A stretch of 24,444 nucleotides of DNA from a virus (IMGVR_UViG_3300009481_000096:1-24444); one strand, 5' to 3'. Positions 12,856 through 22,058 are shown, counted from the stretch's first letter. Notes: generated by a model not told the origin, from the sequence alone. Numbers and translations: made by a program.

Positions 12856-14492
12856 GCAGATACCGTTCATATGGATCGCTTGACGATCAGGTACTTAGCG
12901 AGGGGGATCGTGGATTTCGCGGTATCGATTCGTACCAGGAGAAGACTTCGCTCGAAGGTGGATTCGTAGAGACTTCCGAGAATATGCGATTGGTTGGTGA
13001 CTTGGCTGAGACGCGCAAAGGCATAGACTTCCTCGCTGGCGCAGTTACGCTTACCTACTCAGCAGGGACTGAACAGGTATTTGCATCAACGCTATTCAGC
13101 GACCCCGCAACGGGTGTAGAGTTTGTAGTAGTGGCAACCAAGGACAAAGCGATCATATGGAATGACGCGAACAATTCTGGCATTGCGATTGATTATCCCG
13201 GCTCGGAAGTAGTCGCTACCGCAGACGGAGCGAGTTTCGTACAATCGATGGAGAAGTTGATTTTGTTTCGTGGCAAGAACAAGACCCCGCTCGAATGGGA
13301 TGGGGACTATTCAAGCCCGACTGATTTCGTAGTGAAGGCAAACGCATCTCCTGGTAGCGGAAATATCCAATGTCCGAATACTGATTTTGGCGTATTTTTC
13401 AGAAACCGACTTATCATTCCGCAACCTACGGATTCCAAATATTCGATCTTGATGAGTAACTTGTTGGACACGGACGTCTATACTCCGGGTGACGCGCAGT
13501 TTAGAATCAACAAGGGTTCAGCGGATTTCCTCGTAGGATTTTATCCGTACCAAGAAGACCAGTTGATCGTGTTCATGCGTAATAGCATTCACATGATAAA
13601 CAACATTGCGACCGTAAGTGCCGCCAATACTTACGAGATCACTCGTCAGCATGGATGCGTAGCGAGGAAGAGTATCGCTCAGTCAGGCCCGCAAACCTTC
13701 TTCTTGAGTGATAACGGAGTTATCGTCCTTAGTCCCGGTACTGACCCTGCGAAGGGATTGGGGGTCGCGATAAGCAAGGTTACCGGAGAAACGATTCCGA
13801 TGACCCGCCAAATCCAAGATCAATTTGAGGACGTGAATTACGATCATGCGGACAAGGCGTGTGGCGTTGTGTATGACAACAAGTACTACCTTGCAGTACC
13901 TACGGGTAGTTCTACCGTACCTAATGCGATATTCGTATATAACTTGCTCACCTCCACTTGGGTAAGCGTTGACAGTTACCCTGCAATGTCTGGAAGCTTG
14001 GCATTCCACGTGGATGATTGGGTTGTCTGTATGCATGATAATGGGGTTGATCCACCTAGGCGCAGATTGTTCGCTTGCAACGATACGGGATGGTATTTGA
14101 TGCAAGAAAACGCTACTGACGATAGTGGACGCAAGATCGGAAGTTCGAGCGAGTCAGGAACTACCGCAATAGCGGGCAAACTCGTCACTCGCGCATACAC
14201 TTTGGGCAACCAGGAGGTCAAGCGTTGGAGGCGCGGACAATTGGGAGTCAACACGGTTAACAATGATGCGTTCAACATCAAGGTCAATACGCTCGATCCT
14301 GACGCTTCCACTACCGTCCTGAGTCATACCGCAAGCGGGACTGAAGAAGCCCTTCTGCGCTTCGGTACGGGACGCACAAGGGGGTATGGGGCGCAAGTCG
14401 AGATAAACGTTACTGCGGGCAGACCAAGCTTTAGACACGTCTCCTTGGATGCGATCCAAGATGGCGCGAATATCAGAACGGAGGTTGCATAG
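12852..14492 (+). CDS. Tail nozzle-like protein (beta-propeller type, tail tubular protein B-like)
   Basis: A 546-aa protein rich in short beta strands, of a size and position typical of nozzle or stabilisation proteins of short-tailed phages (T7 gp12 and P22 gp10 types), which extend the connector and carry the fibres. It starts MSRYRSYGSLDDQVLSEGD. Tell-tale stretches are KLILFRGKNKTPLEWDGDY, FFRNRLIIPQPTDSKYSILM, QLIVFMRNSIHMI, TYEITRQHGCVARKSI, TFFLSDNGVIVLSPG and YDNKYYLAVPTGSS. These are repeated units of the kind seen in propeller domains of these proteins. The start at 12852 is chosen over an in-frame upstream GTG at 12828 because it makes the ATGA overlap with the holin-like gene. 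The next gene begins directly after the stop. Assignment is from pattern, size and synteny. Confidence 0.8.
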   Translation: MSRYRSYGSLDDQVLSEGDRGFRGIDSYQEKTSLEGGFVETSENMRLVGDLAETRKGIDFLAGAVTLTYSAGTEQVFASTLFSDPATGVEFVVVATKDKAIIWNDANNSGIAIDYPGSEVVATADGASFVQSMEKLILFRGKNKTPLEWDGDYSSPTDFVVKANASPGSGNIQCPNTDFGVFFRNRLIIPQPTDSKYSILMSNLLDTDVYTPGDAQFRINKGSADFLVGFYPYQEDQLIVFMRNSIHMINNIATVSAANTYEITRQHGCVARKSIAQSGPQTFFLSDNGVIVLSPGTDPAKGLGVAISKVTGETIPMTRQIQDQFEDVNYDHADKACGVVYDNKYYLAVPTGSSTVPNAIFVYNLLTSTWVSVDSYPAMSGSLAFHVDDWVVCMHDNGVDPPRRRLFACNDTGWYLMQENATDDSGRKIGSSSESGTTAIAGKLVTRAYTLGNQEVKRWRRGQLGVNTVNNDAFNIKVNTLDPDASTTVLSHTASGTEEALLRFGTGRTRGYGAQVEINVTAGRPSFRHVSLDAIQDGANIRTEVA

Positions 14493-14894
14493 ATGGCAAT
14501 CTCAGCATCAGTCACAAGAGGGTTTACCTTTGCCACGGGCGTTGAGGTCACGGCTGCTGCGTTAAATCAGTTAGGCACACCTACGGTAAGCGTTGCAACT
14601 CCCATTGCAGTCTCCAACGGAGGTACGGGGAGCGCAAATGCGAGTGACGCTCGTACCGCATTGGGTCTAGGCACGATTGCCACGCAAGCGAGCAATTCGA
14701 TCTCCGTTACCGGAGGAGCGATGAGCGGTGTATTGATAACTCTTCCAAGTTATGCGGTAAGCGCATTGCCAAGCGCGGGAACTGCGGGGAGGGTAGTGTT
14801 CTGTACGGACGGAGACGGGGGGAGCAAGTGCTTGGCGGTAGATGACGGAACGAATTGGAAACGAGTGGCATTGGGAGCAACGGTAAGCACGTGA
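14493..14894 (+). CDS. Short tail-fibre-like protein
   Basis: A 133-aa protein. Its middle contains VSNGGTGSANASDARTALGL (residues 41-60), a motif common in tail fibres and collar fibres of many phages. The C-terminal AGRVVFCTDGDGGSKCLAVD resembles small fibre-tip or attachment domains. The whole sequence is Gly/Ala/Thr/Ser-rich and probably forms an elongated trimer. It starts directly after the nozzle stop, with CGGAGGTTGCATAG as ribosome site, and overlaps the next gene by GTGA. Because it is so short, it may be an adaptor segment to which a longer fibre binds, or a complete short fibre. The attachment role is inferred from the motif and from its place next to the nozzle gene. Confidence 0.78.
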   Translation: MAISASVTRGFTFATGVEVTAAALNQLGTPTVSVATPIAVSNGGTGSANASDARTALGLGTIATQASNSISVTGGAMSGVLITLPSYAVSALPSAGTAGRVVFCTDGDGGSKCLAVDDGTNWKRVALGATVST

Positions 14895-15229
14895 ACGTAC
14901 TACTCAAAGCGCTCGAACTATACGAGAAGATCGGAACGGATCTATTCAAGGACATTGCGGTGTACATGGATCGCGGATACGTGTTCAAGACTCCGCATAG
15001 CTTGATATTCGGAAAGCCCGTAAGACGCGACCAGGGCAATCCTGACGCGCAATGGGACGTGAAAGATCCTGATGCATGGTACGTCAGAACCGCAGTAGGT
15101 GAGGGCGCGATAAAAGAATTTATAGAACGAATGCCTTATCCACTTCCGTGGATCGGATGGATGAGGCACGTGAAGAACAAACCAGTAAAATACTTTAGTT
15201 GCGAACAAGTTAGGAGAAGAACGTTATGA
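14891..15229 (+). CDS. Hypothetical protein between fibre and ejection genes
   Basis: A 112-aa protein from GTG 14891, chosen because it makes the 4-nt GTGA overlap with the fibre gene; an upstream in-frame TTG (14855) lies inside that gene. It begins with a helix (VLLKALELYEKIGTDLFKDI). It continues with VFKTPHSLIFGKPVRRDQG and a Trp/Pro-rich section (MPYPLPWIGWMRHVKNKPVK) and ends in a basic stretch. No signal peptide, membrane segment or catalytic pattern is evident. It overlaps the next gene by ATGA. Its constant neighbourhood suggests a tail-assembly or virion role, but I do not recognise the family. Confidence 0.75.
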   Translation: MNVLLKALELYEKIGTDLFKDIAVYMDRGYVFKTPHSLIFGKPVRRDQGNPDAQWDVKDPDAWYVRTAVGEGAIKEFIERMPYPLPWIGWMRHVKNKPVKYFSCEQVRRRTL

Positions 15230-16920
15230 GTAGTCCCGATATCAATTATCCTGAGCAACCTTCCTATGGGGAAGGGATGGCAGAGGCGTTAAAGGCGCAA
15301 GCTGAGTTCCTCAAGGGAACGGGTGACTTTGCAGACGTAGGTAGCTTGGAAAGCTTGTTACCGCTTGAGCAGAGCATACGCGAAAAAACCGCCCAAGCGG
15401 ATACGGATATTCTGAGGCAGACGTTGTTGGGGGGAGAGACTGAAGAAGTCACGGGAACTTATGACGAGCAGGGAAGATTAGTCACGGGACAAAGAGACGT
15501 GCCGGGTGAAGCTACGACTGAGAGACAGCCACCAAACATTGAGTATATCAAAACAGGACAATCTGGAATGGGGGGGAAGTATGTTACTTACTCTGTTCAG
15601 GTACGGCATCCCCACACAGGTCAATTGCTTCATTCAGAATCTATTTCGGGTGAGGGTATTAATCCTCGTACACAATTTGAGAGAAGTGCTAGGGGACAGT
15701 CCTTCAAGAATGCAAGTTACGACGTTCCGACAGGGCAAACTGCGACTACTCAAGAACCCGTTTTCGCAACGGACGATCAAGGCAACATCATTACCGACCT
15801 GAGCAAAGCAGGACAGACCGAAACCATACCCTCTATGCGCCGAGGTGACGGGATGGTTGACATACTGGGTGACACTCGCGACCTCACAAGATTTGAAACA
15901 CGTATCGCAACGCAAGCGGACGTGGATGCGGGACTTGCAGACGAAGTAGGAGATACCTTTGTCGAAACCATACAAACGGATGATCAAGCAGGATTTAGAG
16001 AAGGAGAGTTTAAAGGACTTTCGACGTTAGCCGAAGACATACAACGAGGCAATCTATCCCGCCAAAGGGAAGCTGATTTGCAGGACGTGTCCCGCTTATC
16101 CGGTCTGTACCAAGACATCATGGAGGATTACAAACCAGGCACGCAAACTGCGATGCAAGGCGCGAAGGATCTCATCGAGGAACAAAAGGGCAACTTGCTC
16201 AGAGACGTCGGAATATCCGACCCCGAGAAAGTAGCGTCCCAAGGCGTGCAAGCAGATCCGTTACGCCAAGGACTCATGACACAAGCCCAAGAAGCGCTTG
16301 GTCAGGGACTGACTGAGCGTGAGAGGCGCGAGATTGCGGAAGCAGCGCGAGCAAGGTCTACGCTCATGGGTCGTACCTTTGACCAATCTGCGGCAATCGA
16401 TGAAGCGGAAGCTCGCGTACTGGAGGACAATCAGCGCAAGATGCAGAACCGCGCATTCGCACAATCCGTACTTGGTCAGGAAGCGGGCATACAAACCGCG
16501 GACGATACGCGCAGAATGGGAGCGGATCAATTCAACGTGGGTACGAAGATGGATTCCGAGAGACTGCGCGAAAGCTTGCGTATGCAAGGACTCCTCGGAT
16601 ACCTGGATGCCGCTTCGAGAATTCAGCAAATGGAAGATCGCGATTCACTCGATCCGTTCCAAGCGATACTGGGCAGAGGAGGAGGAACGGCATTGCAACA
16701 AGGACAAAGCGTATTTGGACAAGCCGGATACGGATTACAGTCTAGTCCGCAATACTTGAACCCGGAAGCGGGCTTGGGCTTTATACAGAACCAGGCAACC
16801 AATGCCGCGAACTTGGCGATTGCCGATCAAGCGGCAAAAGCAACTGCGCAAGCGGGTATATTTAGCGGTTTGGGTTCGCTAGGTGGGGGACTGACCACCG
16901 GACTTTTACTGAAGAAATAA
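15226..16920 (+). CDS. Internal virion (ejection-type) protein 1
   Basis: A 564-aa protein, the first of three long genes after the tail genes, in the position where short-tailed phages encode the proteins ejected into the cell to form a DNA channel. The N-terminal third is acidic and Gln/Thr-rich. Residues about 104-168 (from around PPNIEYIKTGQSG) look like a separate small beta-rich insertion with more A/T-rich codons. A long helical region follows, with LTERERREIAEAARARSTLM and AAIDEAEARVLEDNQRKMQN. The C-terminus is Gly/Ala/Gln-rich, including SSPQYLNPEAGLGFIQNQAT, familiar from related phages, and ends in a small hydrophobic stretch. The ribosome site AGGAGAAGA precedes the ATG, which overlaps the previous stop. 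The ejection role rests on order, size and composition. Confidence 0.78.
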   Translation: MSSPDINYPEQPSYGEGMAEALKAQAEFLKGTGDFADVGSLESLLPLEQSIREKTAQADTDILRQTLLGGETEEVTGTYDEQGRLVTGQRDVPGEATTERQPPNIEYIKTGQSGMGGKYVTYSVQVRHPHTGQLLHSESISGEGINPRTQFERSARGQSFKNASYDVPTGQTATTQEPVFATDDQGNIITDLSKAGQTETIPSMRRGDGMVDILGDTRDLTRFETRIATQADVDAGLADEVGDTFVETIQTDDQAGFREGEFKGLSTLAEDIQRGNLSRQREADLQDVSRLSGLYQDIMEDYKPGTQTAMQGAKDLIEEQKGNLLRDVGISDPEKVASQGVQADPLRQGLMTQAQEALGQGLTERERREIAEAARARSTLMGRTFDQSAAIDEAEARVLEDNQRKMQNRAFAQSVLGQEAGIQTADDTRRMGADQFNVGTKMDSERLRESLRMQGLLGYLDAASRIQQMEDRDSLDPFQAILGRGGGTALQQGQSVFGQAGYGLQSSPQYLNPEAGLGFIQNQATNAANLAIADQAAKATAQAGIFSGLGSLGGGLTTGLLLKK

Positions 16921-16932
16921 GGAGATAACAAT

Positions 16933-18291
16933 ATGGCTACACCATTCTTTAGAGGAAATTACGGATCAGCGCTATCACGGGTCGATACTCGACCAATCAT
17001 AGAAGCGGGACGCGCTCGCGGACAAATGTTCGCAGGGTTGGGGAAAGAAGTCGGGGGCATGATCAAGGAGTACGGGCTGAATAAGGAGAAGCAGAAGAAA
17101 GCTGATGCTCGCGTAAAGTCTGCGTTGAATGGAATGCCTGAGTACGTACAAGCAGGCGTTTTATCTCCCGAGCAAAAAACAATGGCGGAAGAGTATTTAA
17201 ATGATCCAAACAAATCTTCTGCTGAGAAGGTTGCGTTTATTGAAGAGCAAGAAAAAAGATTGTTTCAATTGCCGAAGGTTCTTTTGGCACAATCGCAAGC
17301 TGACATGGCAAAAACGCAAGCAAGGGTTGCAAATTTAACTTCTGAAAATGAAATAGCTACAAGTGGCTTAAAGATGGTTGCGCAAAATTATATCAATAAA
17401 AAGACAAAACTAGAGGCCGATCTTTTACAAACCCAAAGCGAAAACGAAAAAGAAAAAATACGTTCCCAACTTGATATTCTTGAAGAGCAAAAAAAACAAC
17501 TCTCCCAAGGAAACGAATTTTTCAAGAGAACATTTGAAGATCGAGCAGCTCAAGAAAAGTTGAAAACATCAGGCGCAGAACAAGCTTTGGCAAAGAACGC
17601 TTTAGAGATTTTACGATTAAATGATGAATTAAATAATTCGACAGACGCATTGGAAAGAGAAAAACTAGAAGCCCAAATTGAAAATCTCAGGGCAAACACT
17701 GCGAAGGAGTTAGCTGATGCTGGTTTCTTAAAAAGTCAAGATGAACAAATACAATCAGCACTTAGGGCTTCTGGCGCACCAACAGAAAGCACGGGCGAAC
17801 CTGTTGTTCAATTAGATGATATAGATGAAGCGGCACAAGGTGATTTAGCAGGAGTTTTCGAGAATTTGGTTAATAAGTTTACGGAATTTTTTGCTGGCGA
17901 ATCGTTGTTTGAAGAAAACGTGGAAGCTCGCGCGCAAGTAGAGGTACTAAATCAACAACTTCGGCCTGCATTTGTTAAGGCGCTTAGTGACAAAGGATCT
18001 GTCTACACGCAACAAGAGATAAATAAAATTTTACCACAAACATCTGATAGCAACCCGGTAATGAGAGCAAAAATGAAAGCTTTACCAGCTTTGCTAAGAA
18101 GACAAGTAGAAGCAGACCGGAAATTGATTTCTACGGGCATGGGGACTGAAACTCAACGGGCAGTAGCATTTTCTAACTTACAAAAACTTCCTGCCATAGC
18201 TGCATCTTTAGAACAAATAATCGAGCGAGATATTACGCAGGGTGAAGCGAAGACAGAAGAAGACCTACTTAGAAAATTTGACCCTAAATAA
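16933..18291 (+). CDS. Internal virion (ejection-type) protein 2, coiled-coil rich
   Basis: A 452-aa protein with AAGGAG ahead of its ATG. After a short start (MATPFFRGNYGSALSRVDTR) it is almost wholly helical. Long heptad-like, Gln/Glu/Lys/Ala-rich stretches run from about residues 115 to 265 (ADMAKTQARVANLTSENEIA, EEQKKQLSQGNEFFKR, LEREKLEAQIENLRAN), strongly suggesting a coiled coil. Composition changes inside the gene: the first 240 nt look like the rest of the genome, while from about 17170 onward the DNA is much more A/T-rich (sampled stretches of 33-38% G+C against 58% in the previous gene). This suggests replacement of the distal part by recombination. The position between two other ejection-type genes supports an internal virion role. 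Confidence 0.76.
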   Translation: MATPFFRGNYGSALSRVDTRPIIEAGRARGQMFAGLGKEVGGMIKEYGLNKEKQKKADARVKSALNGMPEYVQAGVLSPEQKTMAEEYLNDPNKSSAEKVAFIEEQEKRLFQLPKVLLAQSQADMAKTQARVANLTSENEIATSGLKMVAQNYINKKTKLEADLLQTQSENEKEKIRSQLDILEEQKKQLSQGNEFFKRTFEDRAAQEKLKTSGAEQALAKNALEILRLNDELNNSTDALEREKLEAQIENLRANTAKELADAGFLKSQDEQIQSALRASGAPTESTGEPVVQLDDIDEAAQGDLAGVFENLVNKFTEFFAGESLFEENVEARAQVEVLNQQLRPAFVKALSDKGSVYTQQEINKILPQTSDSNPVMRAKMKALPALLRRQVEADRKLISTGMGTETQRAVAFSNLQKLPAIAASLEQIIERDITQGEAKTEEDLLRKFDPK

Positions 18292-18292
18292 T

Positions 18293-21001
18293 ATGTATAA
18301 TATAAAAGATCGTAGAGAAGCGGAGATAATTGCCAAAGCAATCAACGATGGGAAGCTTACGGGTGAAGCAAGAGAGAATGCGGTAGCGGCTCTTCGTAAA
18401 TTTGATCGATTAAGTCAACCATCCACAACTGGAGAAAAAATAAAAACTTATGGTTTGCAGTTACAAACAGGACTGGTTACTTTACCTGGAAAAGCAGTTG
18501 ACTTAGCAAACTTTGTGCTTGAGAAGGTTGGACTTGTACCCGAGGGAAATGTTGCTTTTGGAAGCAGCCCAGCAATTGAATCAAATTTGAGGGATCTTGG
18601 CATGGCAGCGCCAAAAACAGAAGACTTGCCATTTGATCAAAGAGTATACGCTCGCGCAGGCAGAACAACAGGAGATACACTTGGTATGGCAGCACCTTTT
18701 TTTGGTGTATCATCGAGACTAAGCGCCGCTCAAGCTGCTGCACCAACCGTGGCAAGCGGATCTGTTGCAAAGAACATATTGACCGACATGGTCAAGGATA
18801 CTGCAAAATCACCTGGGCGTATGCTTGCACTTGAAGTAGGTGGTGCAGGAGGTGCAGGAGCAGGGGGAGCGCTCGCAGAGTCTGTCGCACCAGGTAATAA
18901 AACCGCAGGCTTGATCGGGGAGATAGGTGGTGGAATTCTTGCGCCATTGACCTTGGCGCGAGCTATGGCAAGAAAAACTGGTGATGCCGCACAAGCGTTT
19001 ACACCGGAAGGAAGGAACAGAAGAGCGGCAAAACTAGTCAAAGACAAATTGGAAGAGGGTGGATACTTGTCCAAAGATGATGCGTTGCTTGCTGATGAAC
19101 AAGTCATGACGCTCGCAAAGCAATTACGTGACGTGGATGAAGGTTTTTACGGAACGACTGCACAAGTTACGCAAGACCCCAAAGCTATGGATGTATTCTC
19201 AACGCTTGAAAGCACTTTATTAAAATCCCCTAACGTTCCTGCCAAGGTCAAATCCGACTTTGCCGAAGGAACGAAGAGTACTGCGCAAAAGTTTGACGAG
19301 GAATTTAGAAAAATGAACAACTCGACAGATCCTTTTGTAGTCAAAGCTGCTCAAGAGATGAGGATTGAATATTTTGGCAAAAATTTGGATAAGCGCCTTG
19401 ATAATGCCCGTAATCGTATGGATGACGCAATATCCAAGGCATTGACCAAGAACCCGGAGGACGCAGTCAAGGCAAGTGCGGAGGCAAGGTCGATCCTAGA
19501 CAAGGAATTGAAGCTCGCTCGTAGCACGGAGTCCAAGCTATGGAGCGAGGTGGACAAGAGCGTACCAAGTCCAACGGAGGACACCATAAGGGCTTTTAAG
19601 TCTATCAAGGACGAAATAAGCCCTGATGAACAAGTCATGAAACCCTTGGAGTCATTTATACAAGGTGTGATTAAACGATCTGAAGAAGGTTTGCAAATAA
19701 GCGCCAAGGAATTGTTCCGCAAAAGAAGTGTCGCATTGAGCCAAGCTAGGCAAGCTACTGCAACCGGAAGATTCAATGACGCGAGGATGTTGAACAAAAT
19801 TGCAGATGGTATGCTCTCTGATTTAAACAAGGTTACTGACGCAACAACCAAGGTAGCTCGCGAATTCTCCCGCGACCTCAATGAAAAATTCAATACTAAG
19901 TTTGTGAGGGGATTACGCAAGGAAGAGCCTGGCGTGTTGTTTGAAAAAGCTACGCAAGGTTCAGACGCTCAAACCGCATTTAATATGCAAGCCCTTAAAA
20001 GAACTACCGAGCGTTTGGTAGATCCTATGGAGGTAGCACAAACAAAACGAGCGATGGAAAAACTGCAACGAGACTTCATGGAGTCTGCCGCAGCCCGCAC
20101 AGTCGATCCGGTGACTGGTCAAGTAAAGCCAGCCGCTTTCTCCAAGTTCATCAAGAGCAATCAGTTGACACTCAAGGAAACTGGTATGCTTGACGATCTA
20201 ACAAATATAGACAAACAGGTTCAGCTTTCCAAGACATTACAAGATACCGCAAAGCGAGGACGTGCATTTGTCGAAAAGAAAAGCCTTGCAGCGCAGATTC
20301 GAGGTGGTAGCGATGATCTAAATGAGGTCGTTTCAAAAGCGTTTGACTCCCCTTATCAGGTAAATGCGTTTCGGGATCTTTCACGAACGGTAAAACGTGG
20401 CAAAAATGCAGATGCTATGGAAGGTCTTCGTCATGCTATATTTGACGAGCTAATACGCAGATCCACAACTAAGATGCCTTTCAAGCAATTAAGTGACGAG
20501 CCTATTGAATTGATTAGTGGCACGAAGCTCAAAGAGGTTTTGGAAACCGTTGCGCAAGGGAAGTCAGTTAGGCAAAACTTGCTCGACTCAGGTTTAATAT
20601 CAAGAGCGCAATCTGAGAATTTGGACAAGGTGATTGCCAAGGCCGAAGTGTTTGAAAGTGCTATGGGTAATAAAAAACGCATGGATGAATTGATAAACAC
20701 AGGGGATGGGTGGATTAATCTTCTTTCGAGGGGGGTTGGCGCGCAAATCGGAGCAAAAACAGTAGCGGGTAAAGGAGCGCCTCTTCTTATGGCGGGGGCT
20801 GGTTCTAGAACCGCACAAAGGTTATTTGAGAAAGTTCCTGCGCTCAAGATACAAGGAGTGCTTACGGATGCCATGCGTAACCCTGCGCTCATGTCAGACC
20901 TGTTGCGATACACTCCTAAATCACCCAAGCGTGCTTTGAGTCGAATAAACGCATACTTGCTCCAAGCCGGACTAACCGATCTTGACAACCAGGACAACTG
21001 A
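18293..21001 (+). CDS. Large internal virion (ejection-type) protein 3
   Basis: The longest gene of the window, 902 aa. The start ATG 18293 is one base after the previous stop and lacks a clear Shine-Dalgarno site; an upstream in-frame GTG (18242) would lie inside the previous gene, so coupling is the likelier explanation. The N-terminus is helical (MYNIKDRREAEIIAKAIND). Residues around 185-245 form a Gly/Ala-rich, partly hydrophobic region (GGAGGAGAGGALAESV, GLIGEIGGGILAPLTLARAM) that could insert into membranes. The rest, about 260-890, is long charged helix. No lytic transglycosylase or other catalytic motif is visible. This matches the large ejection proteins of short-tailed phages, which reach into the cell envelope. 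The first kilobase is A/T-rich like the end of the previous gene, and typical composition returns near 19340. The terminator at 21082-21106 closes the unit. Confidence 0.8.
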   Translation: MYNIKDRREAEIIAKAINDGKLTGEARENAVAALRKFDRLSQPSTTGEKIKTYGLQLQTGLVTLPGKAVDLANFVLEKVGLVPEGNVAFGSSPAIESNLRDLGMAAPKTEDLPFDQRVYARAGRTTGDTLGMAAPFFGVSSRLSAAQAAAPTVASGSVAKNILTDMVKDTAKSPGRMLALEVGGAGGAGAGGALAESVAPGNKTAGLIGEIGGGILAPLTLARAMARKTGDAAQAFTPEGRNRRAAKLVKDKLEEGGYLSKDDALLADEQVMTLAKQLRDVDEGFYGTTAQVTQDPKAMDVFSTLESTLLKSPNVPAKVKSDFAEGTKSTAQKFDEEFRKMNNSTDPFVVKAAQEMRIEYFGKNLDKRLDNARNRMDDAISKALTKNPEDAVKASAEARSILDKELKLARSTESKLWSEVDKSVPSPTEDTIRAFKSIKDEISPDEQVMKPLESFIQGVIKRSEEGLQISAKELFRKRSVALSQARQATATGRFNDARMLNKIADGMLSDLNKVTDATTKVAREFSRDLNEKFNTKFVRGLRKEEPGVLFEKATQGSDAQTAFNMQALKRTTERLVDPMEVAQTKRAMEKLQRDFMESAAARTVDPVTGQVKPAAFSKFIKSNQLTLKETGMLDDLTNIDKQVQLSKTLQDTAKRGRAFVEKKSLAAQIRGGSDDLNEVVSKAFDSPYQVNAFRDLSRTVKRGKNADAMEGLRHAIFDELIRRSTTKMPFKQLSDEPIELISGTKLKEVLETVAQGKSVRQNLLDSGLISRAQSENLDKVIAKAEVFESAMGNKKRMDELINTGDGWINLLSRGVGAQIGAKTVAGKGAPLLMAGAGSRTAQRLFEKVPALKIQGVLTDAMRNPALMSDLLRYTPKSPKRALSRINAYLLQAGLTDLDNQDN

Positions 21002-21059
21002 CCCTACTATCCTTTCCATAAGTTATTATGTTCTAGTCCAACATTAACTTGTTTAGTTA

Positions 21060-21077
21060 GCTACTGGGGACAGTAGC
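21060..21077 (+). other. Short GNRA-capped hairpin before the terminator
   Basis: GCTACTG (21060-21066) pairs with CAGTAGC (21071-21077) around a GGGA loop. It lies 4 nt before the intrinsic terminator stem. It may assist termination, stabilise the late mRNA end, or be a recombination arm site near the integrase gene. The function is not known. Confidence 0.55.
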
Positions 21078-21081
21078 ACTA

Positions 21082-21106
21082 AGCGGGGGAAACCCCGCTT
21101 TTTTTT
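21082..21106 (+). terminator. Intrinsic terminator ending the late structural region
   Basis: A 7-bp G/C-rich stem AGCGGGG/CCCCGCT (21082-21088 with 21093-21099) is capped by a GAAA loop and runs into eight T residues (21099-21106). It separates the ejection genes from the recombination region. The whole gene-free gap, 21002-21149, holds only this, the preceding hairpin and an A/T-rich stretch with a weak promoter-like TTGACT. Confidence 0.92.
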
Positions 21107-21149
21107 GCGCTAATTTCAAAAAACTCTTGACTGACCAATCCCTATCAAT

Positions 21150-22058
21150 ATGTGTGTAGACATGACTAGACAATGCAATGACTTATTTAGGGACTATGAA
21201 TTTAACCGCTTACCACTCGGAAAACAAGCGAGTGATGATACGAAAAGGATGGTAGTGACAACTATGAGGCGCGTGCTTGGGAAGTACGTGACCAATCCTG
21301 ACGAACGCCCGCTTACAATCTTTGCGAAGCAGAAGAACGGACTCAGCCTTCCTGAGCATTATGCAAAGAACTACTCTGCAAATGACGTTCGTATTGCTCG
21401 AAGCATATTCTCCAAAGGATGGATTAGGTTCTACGAGAAGCAAGGAGTGGACGTATCGTTGTTTTCGGACTGGGTGAATATGCAAGTAGCCTGTAACAAA
21501 GTAAAGCGCTTCTATGCGGACGAGAGGGAGCGCAACGCCATTGAGCGAGTATGCGGAGCGCTCAAGGATACGGACGTGGAATTGTACAAGGCTTATGCAC
21601 TTGCGTATGGACTCGGTCTGCGTAGCTCGGAGATCCAACGAGCGAAGTTTGGAGATTTTTGGGAGACTAGCGAGAACAAGGTCATTCGCATATGGTCGCC
21701 CAAGGGTGTGGATGATGGGGAAGTTGATGGTATGGGATACCAAGACAGACCATGCGATCCGGCATGGTGGAATGAGATCATGAGTTTTAAAACGTCGGAC
21801 GATGATTTAATAGTTCAAGTGCAGGAGGATCGCATCACCCGAGAGTTTCCGAAGATGCTCAGGGAACTATGCGGTATAACCGCTAGACAACCCGTACATC
21901 GCTTACGCAAGTATGCAGGGCATCGCATCATGAAAGCCCATGATGACAACCCGTATATCGCAAAGGAAGTGCTTGGACATTCAAGTGTCGAGCTGACTAC
22001 AAGAGTTTACGTAGGAATGCCTACGATCAAAATGGGAGTGATCCCGCAAAATAACTAA
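21150..22058 (+). CDS. int: Tyrosine recombinase (integrase-like)
   Basis: A 302-aa site-specific recombinase. The catalytic set of the family is complete: R158 in GLRSSEIQ, a likely K185 in IWSPKGVDD, H250 and R253 in HRLRKYAGHR, H277 in VLGHSS, and the nucleophile Y287 in TTRVYVGMP. The N-terminal 120 residues would form the core-binding helices. The length is normal. Such an enzyme would integrate the phage into the host chromosome or resolve genome multimers. The start is uncertain: ATG 21150 and the in-frame ATG 21162 are both without a Shine-Dalgarno site. It is the first gene after the late terminator and the SSB gene follows after 23 nt, so it heads the recombination and replication region. 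No attachment site could be recognised in the flanks, and no excisionase is certain, although the small HTH protein at 23622 is a candidate. Confidence 0.9.
   Translation: MCVDMTRQCNDLFRDYEFNRLPLGKQASDDTKRMVVTTMRRVLGKYVTNPDERPLTIFAKQKNGLSLPEHYAKNYSANDVRIARSIFSKGWIRFYEKQGVDVSLFSDWVNMQVACNKVKRFYADERERNAIERVCGALKDTDVELYKAYALAYGLGLRSSEIQRAKFGDFWETSENKVIRIWSPKGVDDGEVDGMGYQDRPCDPAWWNEIMSFKTSDDDLIVQVQEDRITREFPKMLRELCGITARQPVHRLRKYAGHRIMKAHDDNPYIAKEVLGHSSVELTTRVYVGMPTIKMGVIPQNN

Noticed and set aside
21030-21045. GTTCTAGTCC as a tRNA T-loop remnant marking attP
   Set aside because: It resembles GTTCRANTCC, but the flanking bases do not pair into a T stem and no further tRNA sequence is present.
21127-21155. 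Promoter for the integrase with TTGACT as -35
   Set aside because: No acceptable -10 box lies at 16-18 nt; the best candidates (TATGTG, ATGTGT) are poor.
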